Shown here: positions 1 through 7,097 of the stretch, piece by piece
Position numbering within the stretch: the first letter of the stretch is position 1
Layout: every line of letters begins with the position of its first letter
From: Mobilicoccus massiliensis
GTDB lineage: Bacteria > Actinomycetota > Actinomycetes > Actinomycetales > Dermatophilaceae
DNA length: 64,000 nt
Assembly (NCBI RefSeq): GCF_000826525.2
Contig: NZ_LN651331.1
Span: 62,001-126,000 of the forward strand
Direction of reading: 5' to 3'
Program-made: the position numbers and the translations under genes
The notes under the pieces: generated by a model
What the model saw: only the letters and a program-made list of their open reading frames with translations
What the model was told of the DNA's origin: nothing
Database searches by the model: none

Positions 1-4
1 CAAG

Positions 5-67
5 GCCGTGAACGGCGCTAAGTGCCCCACCAGCGCTAGCTCCTAGAGGCATGTCCAACGACGGCGC
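5..67 (+). repeat. 63-bp direct repeat, copy 1
   Basis: Nearly identical to 367-429 (constant offset of 362 bp), with a handful of substitutions. It ends in the conserved string GCTAGCTCCTAGAGGC followed by ATGTCC. It contains CGCTAGCTC (34-42), which in the second copy is the right arm of a stem; the matching left arm would lie before base 1. Confidence 0.85.
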
Positions 68-92
68 TCGCCCTGGTGTCCCCTCAGAGCTA

Positions 93-179
93 CTGCTAGT
101 CGCCGCCTCTGCGTCCGTGAGGCCTTGGGGGACCAGGACACCAGGACGCCACGAGGGGCGCATAGACAGCGACTAGCAG
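93..179 (+). repeat. structured intergenic module A (long-loop inverted repeat)
   Basis: CTGCTAGTCGC (93-103) is the exact reverse complement of GCGACTAGCAG (169-179). The 65-bp interval holds two ACCAGGAC-type repeats. The same architecture recurs at 770-856 with a compensating base-pair change at the second position from the outer end of the arm (T94/A178 here, C771/G855 there). This argues for conservation of pairing rather than of sequence. Another ATGTCC follows at 194 after GAGAGGC. Confidence 0.65.
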
Positions 180-303
180 ATGGTCAGAGAGGCATGTCCC
201 GTGTCCGTCCCCTCTGCGTCGCCTGCTCTGCCCTCTGAGCCTGACGCATGGCGTCTCAGCGGCACGCCCGGCCCTCGTCGCCCGTGCGGGCGCGTCCTGC
301 TCT

Positions 304-404
304 GAGCTAGCGGGGGTCGCCGTTCACGCGCGCTGGGCACCTTGGGGCACCCCAAGGCACCGGGGAGCCGCGAACGGGCCTAAATGCCCAACCAGCGCTA
401 GCTC
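304..404 (+). repeat. structured intergenic module B (long-loop inverted repeat)
   Basis: GAGCTAGCG (304-312) pairs perfectly with CGCTAGCTC (396-404). The left arm begins with the same TGAGCTA seen just downstream of the stop codon of the 547-765 gene. The interval carries the CTGGGCACC / GGCACC motifs shared with the module at 770-856. Weaker than modules A and C because the arm is only 9 bp. Confidence 0.5.
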
Positions 405-429
405 CTAGAGGCATGTCCGACGACGGCGC
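367..429 (+). repeat. 63-bp direct repeat, copy 2
   Basis: Second copy of the element at 5-67. It again ends in the conserved GAGGC-ATGTCC string, after which the two copies share GACGGCGC and then diverge. It overlaps the right arm of module B. Confidence 0.85.
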
Positions 430-451
430 GCGGTCTCGTGCGGGCGCGCCG

Positions 452-493
452 CGAGGTTGTCGGTAGGTGTTCTTAAGGTCCGCTCGGCACTGC
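452..493 (+). repeat. 42-bp conserved box, copy 1
   Basis: Matches 936-977 at a constant offset of 484 bp with about five differences; the shared core includes GAGGTTGTCGGTAGGTGTTC and CGGCACTGCA. In both places the box lies 55 to 120 bp upstream of the next gene start. No clear -10 element accompanies the TTGTCG, so a promoter or operator role is a guess. A small hairpin GGGTCG/CGACCC (506-511/517-522) follows before the ribosome binding site of the next gene. Confidence 0.7.
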
Positions 494-546
494 AACACGC
501 AATAAGGGTCGAGTCCCGACCCGCAATCAAATAAGGAGGAATAACA

Positions 547-765
547 ATGACCAACATCATCACCCACTCGTGCGGCTCTCGCTGGACCGACAAAAGGACC
601 GCCCATTGTGCCGCATGTCATCGGACGTTCGGCGGAACACGTGCATTCGAGATGCACCGTAAGAACCTCACCTGCGCGGACCCCCGCACGATGAAGGGCT
701 TAGCCAAGACATCTGACCCTGTGACGGGAGAGCATGTGTGGCGACGTGCCTCACCGATGCTCTGA
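547..765 (+). CDS. FDXHR-type zinc-binding phage protein
   Basis: A 72-residue protein with the zinc-ligand pattern C21-x2-C24-H25, then TFGG, then a FEMHR box containing H37, and C43. This matches the small FDXHR zinc-binding proteins that are frequent in actinobacteriophages; their biochemical role is not established. The start is well supported: AAGGAGG ends about 7 nt before the ATG. The stop codon TGA is itself part of the TGAGCTA left arm of the downstream structured module, so gene end and module are physically fused. Function beyond metal binding is inferred from family resemblance only. Confidence 0.75.
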   Translation: MTNIITHSCGSRWTDKRTAHCAACHRTFGGTRAFEMHRKNLTCADPRTMKGLAKTSDPVTGEHVWRRASPML

Positions 766-769
766 GCTA

Positions 770-856
770 CCGCTAGTCGCCTTTCACGCGCCCTGGGCGC
801 CTGAAGGCACCAGGACACCAGGACACCCACAAGACGCCGCACACCGCGACTAGCGG
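770..856 (+). repeat. structured intergenic module C (long-loop inverted repeat)
   Basis: CCGCTAGTCGC (770-780) is the exact reverse complement of GCGACTAGCGG (846-856). It begins 5 bp after the stop codon of the 547-765 gene. The loop contains the ACCAGGACACCAGGACACC-like repeat. Compared with module A, the outer part of the arm changes on both sides so that pairing is kept. AGCGGC and an ATGTCT (871) follow, as after the other modules. The rest of 766-1093 holds the 42-bp box and no recognisable gene. Confidence 0.65.
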
Positions 857-935
857 CAGCGGGAAGCGGCATGTCTGACGGCCCTGGGGGATGCCCTCCC
901 GCCGAATGCTCCCGCTCCCCTGCCCCGAGGTGCCC

Positions 936-977
936 CGAGGTTGTCGGTAGGTGTTCCTAGGGTCCGTTCGGCACTGC
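936..977 (+). repeat. 42-bp conserved box, copy 2
   Basis: Second copy of the box at 452-493, located 116 bp before the start of the 1094 gene. The reading frame across the box differs between copies and both contain stop codons, so it is not a coding repeat. Confidence 0.7.
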
Positions 978-1093
978 ACCTCGTGGCTCTCGACGGTCAG
1001 CCGCGATCACACATGCCACACAAGCTCGTGCTCAACACGGAGCACGTAAACGAAACGCGCCAATAACGGCGCACGAGAGAAAGGAAGACAGAT

Positions 1094-2116
1094 ATGTCTG
1101 GTAACACGAAGAGCAAGTCCACCAATGTGGTTGAGATGAAAGGAAGAAGCAACATGACTGAAGACAAGATGATGACCGACTGGATCAAGGCCTATGACGA
1201 AGCCATTGACAAGCACAATGACTTGACCATGCAGCACGGAGATGCAGAGCTTGCAGTCAATGCGATCGAGGATGCTTGGGAACGTGGCGAGGATGCTAGC
1301 AGTGCGGAAGACTACGCAATCGCCCAAGCGGACGTTAAGCGGCTCTCGTCTCTGCTGAGTGCAGCAAAGAATGACCTTGCGAACATCGAACGTGCTCGAC
1401 CCAGCGACCTTCGCTTGGCAATGGCACTTAGTGAAGTGGTCAGCAACATCTTCGGTGAGACCGTCAAGGTTGCCCGCACCGATGATGGGAACGGGCTCAC
1501 TCTCGTGCCCAGCGGGCAGATCGAGGTTAACAGTGGCGTGCTCAGTGGGAAGGTGCTGTTGTTTCGCGATGCAGTGAAGCTTTCCCTCGGCCTCGACACC
1601 GAAGCGCTGGACAGCGCATTGCGAGCTGAAGGTGTGTTCGCCGAGATTCGTTCACTGAAGCGCGGAAGCCGTGAGGGTGTGCAGCTCGATGTTCATTCGT
1701 ACGCACCCGAAGGGTTGCCCACGGTTGCCGATCAGCCGGATCGAGACCTGCTGCATGCGCTCGCCGAGTCCGCACTCAAGGACGCCGAAGCTGCACTGCT
1801 CGCACGGGACGTCCCAGTGGCCCTCGCTCGTGATGACCGAGGACGCGTGCTGTTTGACTTCACAGCACGACACAACGTGGACGTGCATAACGGTGATGAG
1901 GTGCGGACGACGGTTGCAACGTTCGTTCCCAAGCTCATGGGCGGCTACACCGACGGTGGTGAGATTCGACGCTACACGGAGGCGATCGGGCATCACGCAG
2001 CGGCATTCCTAATGCAGGATAAGGGGCGTGCCATTCCGAACCTTGGTGTAATCACGGCCGCGCATGGCCGTGGCTTCACCGTGCAGGCGTTCACCAAAAC
2101 GGCGGATGAACGATGA
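1094..2116 (+). CDS. hypothetical phage-type protein, 340 aa
   Basis: I do not recognise this protein. It is acidic and soluble, with no signal peptide or membrane segment. Residues 20-110 look strongly helical (long runs of Glu, Asp, Ala, Lys with few Pro/Gly), possibly a coiled coil; the remainder is mixed alpha/beta. Two starts are plausible: ATG at 1094, preceded by AAAGGAAG, and an in-frame ATG at 1154, also preceded by AAAGGAAG. The second would remove 20 residues, and most of the removed segment is Lys/Ser/Asn-rich and could be non-coding. The stop overlaps the next start (ATGA), so it is probably co-translated with the HNH protein that follows. Confidence 0.6.
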   Translation: MSGNTKSKSTNVVEMKGRSNMTEDKMMTDWIKAYDEAIDKHNDLTMQHGDAELAVNAIEDAWERGEDASSAEDYAIAQADVKRLSSLLSAAKNDLANIERARPSDLRLAMALSEVVSNIFGETVKVARTDDGNGLTLVPSGQIEVNSGVLSGKVLLFRDAVKLSLGLDTEALDSALRAEGVFAEIRSLKRGSREGVQLDVHSYAPEGLPTVADQPDRDLLHALAESALKDAEAALLARDVPVALARDDRGRVLFDFTARHNVDVHNGDEVRTTVATFVPKLMGGYTDGGEIRRYTEAIGHHAAAFLMQDKGRAIPNLGVITAAHGRGFTVQAFTKTADER

Positions 2117-2799
2117 GCACTGCATTTGAGATTGTAGATCTTCCCCCGAAGGGGAAAGCTGGGCGCAGGCCTAGCGCGGCTAAGCCTAGCGTCATTGCGG
2201 AAGGGATGAAATGGTGTAATAAATGCCAGCGGACGTTGCCCGTTAGTGATTTCAGCAAGGACCGAGGCAAAGGAGATGGGCTGTATTTCTGTTGCCGGGA
2301 ATGTGACCGGCGATCGAGTGCAGCCTGGTATCAGGCCAACAAGGAGCGCAGGTCGAAGTACATGGCTGAATGGCGTGCGGCCAATCCTGGGTACGCGGCC
2401 GAATGGTATGCAGCTAATCGTGAGTACCTGGCTGAATGGTATGCAGCCAATCGCGAGCACAGAGCTGAATGGCATGCCGAATATCACAAGGCAAACCCCC
2501 ACCTACGTACGGCAGGGCTCTACCGACGGCGCGGCGGAACGTCTGAGCATGTGATCACCCTACGTGACCTTAACAGGCTGCGATACTTCCGGCAGAACAA
2601 CCAGTGCGCTCTGTGCAGCGAGCCGTTCACGGATGCACCAAAGAGTGTTCACCTGGACCACATCATCCCGATTGCACGCAATGGCAGCCATTCGATCGGT
2701 AACGTCCAGTGGTTGTGCTCATGGTGTAACAAGTCCAAGAGCAACCTTCTGCCCGTCGAGTATCGCATGAAGCTTCTGAAAGAAGGGAAGGATAAATGA
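2113..2799 (+). CDS. HNH endonuclease with N-terminal zinc finger and peptide repeats
   Basis: This is a homing- or phage-type HNH nuclease of 228 residues. The C-terminal HNH core contains C165-x2-C168, the H180-L-D-H183 signature, a conserved Asn/Gly stretch and C202-x2-C205. Residues 35-64 form a second zinc site (C35-x2-C38 ... C61-x2-C64). Between the two, residues about 69-126 are a run of imperfect 11-residue repeats of the type AEWYAANREY, a linker form seen in some phage HNH proteins. The ATG overlaps the previous stop by 4 bp and the stop overlaps the next ATG by 4 bp. Nuclease activity is likely from the intact HNH residues; the target is unknown. Confidence 0.85.
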   Translation: MSTAFEIVDLPPKGKAGRRPSAAKPSVIAEGMKWCNKCQRTLPVSDFSKDRGKGDGLYFCCRECDRRSSAAWYQANKERRSKYMAEWRAANPGYAAEWYAANREYLAEWYAANREHRAEWHAEYHKANPHLRTAGLYRRRGGTSEHVITLRDLNRLRYFRQNNQCALCSEPFTDAPKSVHLDHIIPIARNGSHSIGNVQWLCSWCNKSKSNLLPVEYRMKLLKEGKDK

Positions 2800-3014
2800 T
2801 CCTCAACAACGGCGGCATCATGCCGTCCCGCTATGCAAGGCCGATGCCTTGGCTCGCCAGCGAAGATGGCGTTCCCAACGGCACGCCAATGACGCTTGGC
2901 TACACACACGGCTCAGGCGGCCTATTCGAATGTCCCGAGTGCCACCGCACGGAGTGGGCACCTATCGATGCCACCGTGCAATGCCACAACCACGACGACG
3001 ACAAGGAGAACTAA
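2796..3014 (+). CDS. small zinc-ribbon protein
   Basis: A 72-residue protein with C46-P-E-C49-H50 and a second half-site C63-H64-x-H66 close to an acidic C-terminus, giving a plausible single zinc ribbon. No family is recognised. It is translationally coupled to the HNH gene upstream (ATGA overlap) and followed after 2 bp by a gene with its own AAGGAGA site. Confidence 0.6.
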   Translation: MILNNGGIMPSRYARPMPWLASEDGVPNGTPMTLGYTHGSGGLFECPECHRTEWAPIDATVQCHNHDDDKEN

Positions 3015-3016
3015 CG

Positions 3017-3367
3017 ATGACACGGAAGACGGACGCGGCGGCAGTGAAGCGCAAGCTTTGGGTGAACCTGCGAAACAACCAGCGGGTGCCCGCTTGGCTG
3101 CGGCTCATGTCGCTTGCCATCCTCAAGTGCAACGAGGATGGAGTAGCCGCATTCAATTCGGATGAGATCAGAGAGTCATTCGGACTTGTTGGAGAGAATG
3201 CAGACCAGAGAATCCTCGATACCCTCATCGCGTACGGCTACGCCATGCCCGGCTCGACGCCCACGAGGGTTACGTTGAACCATGACAACGTCGCTGTGTG
3301 GAAAGCGCCCCACGATTCCAGCACCAACAGCGACAGCGACGAGGCACGAGAGGATGATGCTGCATGA
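3017..3367 (+). CDS. hypothetical protein, possible winged-helix fold
   Basis: 116 residues; the start at 3017 is chosen because AAGGAGA lies 7 to 8 nt upstream and the longer upstream frame is only a shadow of the zinc-ribbon gene. The segment from about residue 20 to 85 (Leu/Ile-rich helices with a short beta end) could be a winged helix-turn-helix, and the tail after about residue 95 is Ser/Asp/Glu-rich. The 3364 gene that overlaps it by 4 bp has a similar size and layout, so the two may be divergent paralogues or partners. Function unknown. Confidence 0.6.
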   Translation: MTRKTDAAAVKRKLWVNLRNNQRVPAWLRLMSLAILKCNEDGVAAFNSDEIRESFGLVGENADQRILDTLIAYGYAMPGSTPTRVTLNHDNVAVWKAPHDSSTNSDSDEAREDDAA

Positions 3368-3702
3368 GCACCGTCGCGGTCATGGACCCAAGCATCATCA
3401 AGTACCTGCTCAACGTCGGCGGACTGCCACTACCGATGAAGCTTGCCCTCGTGGCAGCTAAGAGCGGCGGCACCTTTAAGGGTGACGTTGAAGAGCTTCG
3501 GCAGGAAGTCGGCCCCTACAAGGGTGTAGCACCCTGGCGAGAAGATACGCTCGCCAAGAACGTTCGCATTGCCAGCGAACAGGGATTCCTCACTGAGGAC
3601 TCCACGCTCAGCAGCTTCACCATCACCCGTGGCCTGATCGAGTTTATTGAGCTAGATGACGCCATCGAAGCTGTCAGCGGCGAGGAGAGCAACGATGACT
3701 AA
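3364..3702 (+). CDS. hypothetical protein, possible DNA-binding helix-turn-helix
   Basis: 112 residues. Residues about 10-75 show the helix-rich pattern with a GGTFKGDVEELRQEVG helix-turn-helix-like stretch, followed by a short beta region and an acidic tail. No named family is recognised. Coupled on both sides: its start overlaps the previous stop by 4 bp and its TAA overlaps the next gene by 8 bp. Confidence 0.6.
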   Translation: MSTVAVMDPSIIKYLLNVGGLPLPMKLALVAAKSGGTFKGDVEELRQEVGPYKGVAPWREDTLAKNVRIASEQGFLTEDSTLSSFTITRGLIEFIELDDAIEAVSGEESNDD

Positions 3703-3922
3703 CCAATGGCAGGTTGCACGAGACGAGGCGCGCTGGGTCGAACGGGAGGCACGACGGCTCGCACATGAGGCCGACGAGCGCGACGCTGCCAAGGACGATG
3801 CGCTGGACGACAAGCCATTGCCCAGCGGGCGCCATGAAGCCTATAAACCCCCACAGATGAGGCTCAAAGGCAAGCACCCTAGCGACTACAGCTACACGCG
3901 CCCGAAGGGGTACTTTTTCTAA
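3695..3922 (+). CDS. hypothetical small charged protein
   Basis: 75 residues, start at 3695 (MTNQWQ...), inside the last codons of the preceding gene. The N-terminal half is a highly charged Arg/Glu/Ala/Asp helix; the C-terminal half is basic and ends in an aromatic GYFF. No family recognised. Its stop is joined to the next ATG as TAATG, the arrangement expected for termination-reinitiation. Confidence 0.55.
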   Translation: MTNQWQVARDEARWVEREARRLAHEADERDAAKDDALDDKPLPSGRHEAYKPPQMRLKGKHPSDYSYTRPKGYFF

Positions 3923-4083
3923 TGGGTGGCTATGGCAAACAGAAGACTGTTACATGCCTGGTCTGCCAGCGGGTCACTTACCCGCACCGGACGGGCGTTA
4001 CAGGTTCGTTCTGCTCAGTGGAACATCGAGAGCAGCACCTAAGCAAACATCGCATGCCTTCATGGCAAAGAGAACGATTCTAG
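3922..4083 (+). CDS. 53-aa zinc-knuckle protein
   Basis: A small gene directly coupled to the previous one through TAATG. The 53-residue product has C12-x2-C15 and C31-x3-H35, a compact zinc-binding pattern, and a basic C-terminus. The zinc ligands, plus the stop-start coupling on the left and a gene starting 12 bp to the right, argue that it is real. Function unknown; small zinc proteins of this kind are typical of phage early regions. Confidence 0.6.
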   Translation: MGGYGKQKTVTCLVCQRVTYPHRTGVTGSFCSVEHREQHLSKHRMPSWQRERF

Positions 4084-4095
4084 GGCTGGGAAACA

Positions 4096-5145
4096 ATGGA
4101 AGACGAGCATAGGGGCAATCAGGCTGTACCTTATGAGTTGGTCGAGCTGCCACAGGTAGGGCTGCGCAAGGGCGACTCTCGGATATGTTGTCGAGAGGGA
4201 TGCACTAAGCCACGACGGCCAGCGAAAGCACAGGGGCGTCCGCCGACGACTTGTGAGGAACATGTGCCAAAGAAGCGAGGGGGTGTGCCTGGAACGTGTA
4301 GGATCGACGGCTGCACAACTAGGTTCCAATGGGGCAAGGATCGCCTCTGTCAGAAGCATTGGCGAGAGGCTAACGGACTGGCCGACGGACGGCGCAAGTA
4401 CAAGCCGGGGCATGTGTTCGACAATGGCTCGACCCTCATTGAGTACACCGGCAGGAAGAACGGCGGGACGAATGGTCTCTTTCTCTGCACGTGTGGTGTG
4501 AAGTATGAAGGTCGCATTAGCTATGTGGCCAATGGGCTTATCAGCTCATGCGGTGAGCGACACAGGCACCCACACCCTCTCGTCATGGATCAAGGGTTTA
4601 GCTACTCGACACAGCATCGGGTCAAGCTCATCAGCGAGAAGGGCAGAGCAGGAGAGCACCGTTGTGCATTCTGCGATAATCCTGCACTCGATTGGGCATA
4701 CCTTGGCAGTGGTGGCATTGCTGGGAGAGTAGCTGTGAGCGACCACGAGAAAGGGATGCTGTACTCAGAGAGTGCCCATGATTACGTGCCGCTGTGCAGA
4801 GCATGCCACGTGAGGCTAGATCGGAAGTGGACCCCGACGTCTGGCGAGCCGGTGCATGCAGGACGTGCGATTCTCGCGTTGCTGATCAGTGGTGACGACA
4901 CGGAACCACGGAATGAAGCAACGCCGGTCAAGGTGCAAAAAAGGTGGGAGAGACCAGACGAGGAGACCGTGAGGCGACTGTTGCATGAAGGTCTGTGCAT
5001 CGTGTGTGAACAGCCATTGCCTGACGATGCACACCACAGACGTGATGTGCATGAAGGCAAGTGCACAACCCTGCGGAATCGGTACAACCTTCGGAATGGG
5101 ACGCGGGCTTATCGACAGCGTAAGAAGGGTATGAAGTCCGATTAA
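4096..5145 (+). CDS. multi-zinc HNH-like phage protein
   Basis: 349 residues with an unusual number of Cys/His pairs: C31/C36 with C53/H56, C68/C73 with C85/H88, C131/C133, C190-x2-C193, C234-x2-C237-H238 and C301-x2-C304. The 190-245 segment (CAFCDNPALDW ... DYVPLCRACHVRLD) has the layout of a degenerate HNH/treble-clef domain seen in actinophage HNH-like proteins, but the classical catalytic HH pair is not obvious, so nuclease activity is uncertain. The ribosome binding site is weak (GGGAAA before the ATG). It is the last gene of the block and is followed within 10 bp by a strong intrinsic terminator. Confidence 0.7.
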   Translation: MEDEHRGNQAVPYELVELPQVGLRKGDSRICCREGCTKPRRPAKAQGRPPTTCEEHVPKKRGGVPGTCRIDGCTTRFQWGKDRLCQKHWREANGLADGRRKYKPGHVFDNGSTLIEYTGRKNGGTNGLFLCTCGVKYEGRISYVANGLISSCGERHRHPHPLVMDQGFSYSTQHRVKLISEKGRAGEHRCAFCDNPALDWAYLGSGGIAGRVAVSDHEKGMLYSESAHDYVPLCRACHVRLDRKWTPTSGEPVHAGRAILALLISGDDTEPRNEATPVKVQKRWERPDEETVRRLLHEGLCIVCEQPLPDDAHHRRDVHEGKCTTLRNRYNLRNGTRAYRQRKKGMKSD

Positions 5146-5154
5146 GCAGCACAG

Positions 5155-5204
5155 GCACCCCCTGTTAGGTCATGCGATATGGCTTAGCGGGGGGTGCTTT
5201 TTTT
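5155..5204 (+). terminator. intrinsic terminator closing the phage-like block
   Basis: GCACCCCC (5155-5162) pairs with GGGGGTGC (5190-5197) and is followed directly by seven T residues. The stop codon of the HNH-like gene lies 9 bp upstream. Confidence 0.85.
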
Positions 5205-6155
5205 GTGCCCATTGGGGTGCCCTAGAGAGAAGCATATGTCATTACATGGGCTTACCAAGGGTGCGCGCGACCAGAGCTGCAATCACCCTCCGATAGGGGA
5301 GATGCAGCGAACGGGGCCCTACCCCCGGGGTGCGGGGGTCATTGGGCATGAGAAAGGGCATTCATCTTTTGACTGAAAGAACATCGCTTGCAATGCACTT
5401 GCTCATGTCACCTCGTCATCACATCGCAACGCAATGCATCACAGAATCTTTGTGGACTCGCACATCAATGCCTAACACTCACGAGATGTGACGAGAGATG
5501 TTGAGCGAGACGAGATAACGAGCGAGACGAGACGTGCAATGCAACGTGCGAGCAGGGCTGAGCTGTGCGCTGTGAGCTGTGCGCTGTGAGCTGTGCGACC
5601 ACACGTCGAGCTGTGCGACGAGGGGCTGAGCGTCCCTTACGCGAGGGGCTGAGCGTCCGCCACGGAGCGTCATCCGTCCGCCAACGCGAGGGACTGAGCG
5701 TCCCTACGGAGCGTCATCCGTCCGCTAACGCCACGAGCCGCGCTGTGAGCCACGCTGAGCGACGATCGGGCCGAGAGGGGCCCTATGGCACGCAGGGGGG
5801 CGGCTCGTGCCTCACGTGGACGACGAGGGGGCAGGCGAGCCGTGAGCGACGATGGGGCACGAGGCAAGGGGACTAGCTCACGCCCACGAGGGACGCGCTG
5901 AGAGCGTCTGTGCCGGACGCTCAGGGGCGTGAGGGGGCGTCCGGTCCACGTGGTGGCTGAGAGGCGGCAGGGAGACGAGGGATCGAGCGGGGGCGAGCTG
6001 AGCCGGTCGATCGGCCCTCATGGTTCTGTGGGTGGCTGCGCATGTCTGCAGCGGACGGAGGACGCTCCGTGCAAAGGAGGGGCACCCTCGTGCCAGACGT
6101 GACGTAGCTCGATGGGTGCAGCAGGGCGCCCTCTTGCGGATGCCATCTCAGGGTT
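5205..6155. other. non-coding, repeat-rich junction region
   Basis: No convincing gene. 5205-5390 carries a GC palindrome-rich stretch around 5313-5340 and a short open frame from 5236 without support. 5390-5540 is locally AT-richer. 5541-5760 is built of short repeats: two 14-bp AGCTGTGCGCTGTG units and part of a third near 5570, GAGGGGCTGAGCGTCC-type units near 5630-5660, and a 20-bp element starting ACGGAGCGTC at 5662-5681 and 5706-5725. That element reappears inverted with one mismatch at 6051-6070. It lies between the foreign block and the truncated yeeE and probably contains the recombination junction. No attachment-site pair can be proven because the left end is outside the window. Confidence 0.6.
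5662..5725 (+). repeat. 20-bp element, two direct copies
   Basis: Copies at 5662-5681 and 5706-5725 are identical (start ACGGAGCGTC, end ATCCGTCCGC). An inverted copy with one mismatch lies at 6051-6070. Flanking sequence is also repeated, suggesting local tandem duplication. Confidence 0.8.
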
Positions 6156-7097
6156 CTACCGTATGGGACGTGGATTGGTGAGCATGGACTTGCCGATCGT
6201 GCAGCCGCCGGCCAGCGCCGCACCGACGCCCATGAGCGCGCCGCCGACGACCGAGCGCACGGCGATCTGTGCCGAGGGGACACGGACGCGGAACTCACCG
6301 CTCGCCTTGGCGGCGATGAACGAGCCCACGAGGATGCCGACGACGAGCATGACGCCCCAGTCGAGGAACTTGCCGTCGCCGCTGACGAGGTAGTTCGTGA
6401 GGTTCGAGCTGGGGGTGGTGATGCCGAGGCCGTCGTTGCGGCCCGTGGCGGTCGAGAGCGGCCAGGCGGCGATCGCGATGGCGCCGATGACGAGCGCGGT
6501 CGCGAACGGGTGCCACGACTTCTCCAGCAGCACGTGCGCGACTCCACGCCGCTGCGGCGGCAGGGCGGCGACGACACGCTTGGGCTTGCTCAGGTGGTGC
6601 CACGCAGCGGCGGCGACGGCGGCGCACAGCACGGCGACGAGGATCCACGGGCTCACGCCGAGGGTGGAGTACACGTTGCGCACGGGCACGGTCTGGTCAC
6701 GCATCCACGTGTTGAACGGCTCGAGCACGCCCGTCTTCATGAACGCCGAGAACAGCGCGTAGGTGAGCAGCGCGAGCCAGCTGCCGACGAGGCCCTCGCC
6801 GGCGCGGTAGTACGTGCCGGTGGCGCAACCACCCGCCATGACGATCGCGAAGCCGAAGACGAACCCGCCGACGACCACCGCGAGCAGGGGCAGATCGGCC
6901 GACTTCGGTGTGATCAGGCCGGCAGAGGTCATCGCGAAGATCCCGATGCTCTGCACGGCGATGACGATGAGGAACGCGGTGAGCCACTTGGTGTTGCGGG
7001 TGACGAAGACGTCCCGGAACGCGCCGGTGACGCAGAAGCGCCCGCGCTGGAGGACGAAGCCGAGCACGGCACCGAGAAGCAGTCCGGTGATGATCAT
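6156..7097 (-). pseudogene. YeeE/YedE-family sulfur transport protein, 3' truncated
   Basis: An integral membrane protein of the YeeE/YedE (thiosulfate/sulfur transport) family. The start at 7097 is preferred because AGGAG sits 9 nt upstream and the hydrophobic N-terminus (MIITGLLLGAVLGF) begins there. It shows the family signatures GRFC (near residue 20), GGCATGTYYRAGEG in the middle and GGCTIGKS near the end, with about eight membrane helices. After GGCTIGKSML the frame runs into unrelated sequence and stops 9 residues later. Family members continue with one or two further helices, so the product (313 aa) is truncated and the break lies near 6176. It may be inactive; hence pseudogene. Confidence 0.75.

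Larger units (their letters stand above)
1..5204 (+). mobile_element. phage-like low-GC gene block (left end outside window)
   Basis: All recognisable genes here run on the plus strand, are short, and are joined by 1 to 8 bp overlaps. Base composition is visibly lower in GC and richer in mixed third positions than the chromosome that follows. Contents are an FDXHR-type zinc-binding protein, two HNH-type proteins, small zinc-knuckle proteins and unknowns, as seen in the early or right-arm regions of actinobacteriophages. No integrase, terminase, portal or capsid gene is visible, so the block is either the end of a prophage whose rest lies to the left or a remnant. The right boundary is taken at the terminator after the last gene; the true junction may lie anywhere up to about 6.18 kb. 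Confidence 0.6.

Noticed and set aside
494..530. tRNA-like sequence (GGGTCGAGTCCCGACCC resembles a T-arm)
   Set aside because: The T-loop lacks the TTC motif, and no acceptor, D or anticodon arm can be built around it; it is kept only as a small hairpin.
5194..5376. 60-residue frame after the terminator, possibly a phage gene start
   Set aside because: Begins inside the terminator T-run; the internal ATG at 5236 gives 46 residues with no recognisable similarity and weak initiation context.
5565..5876. 103-residue open frame in the repeat region
   Set aside because: It is read straight through short DNA repeats, has no ribosome binding site and an Arg/Ser-rich composition typical of chance frames in GC-rich DNA.
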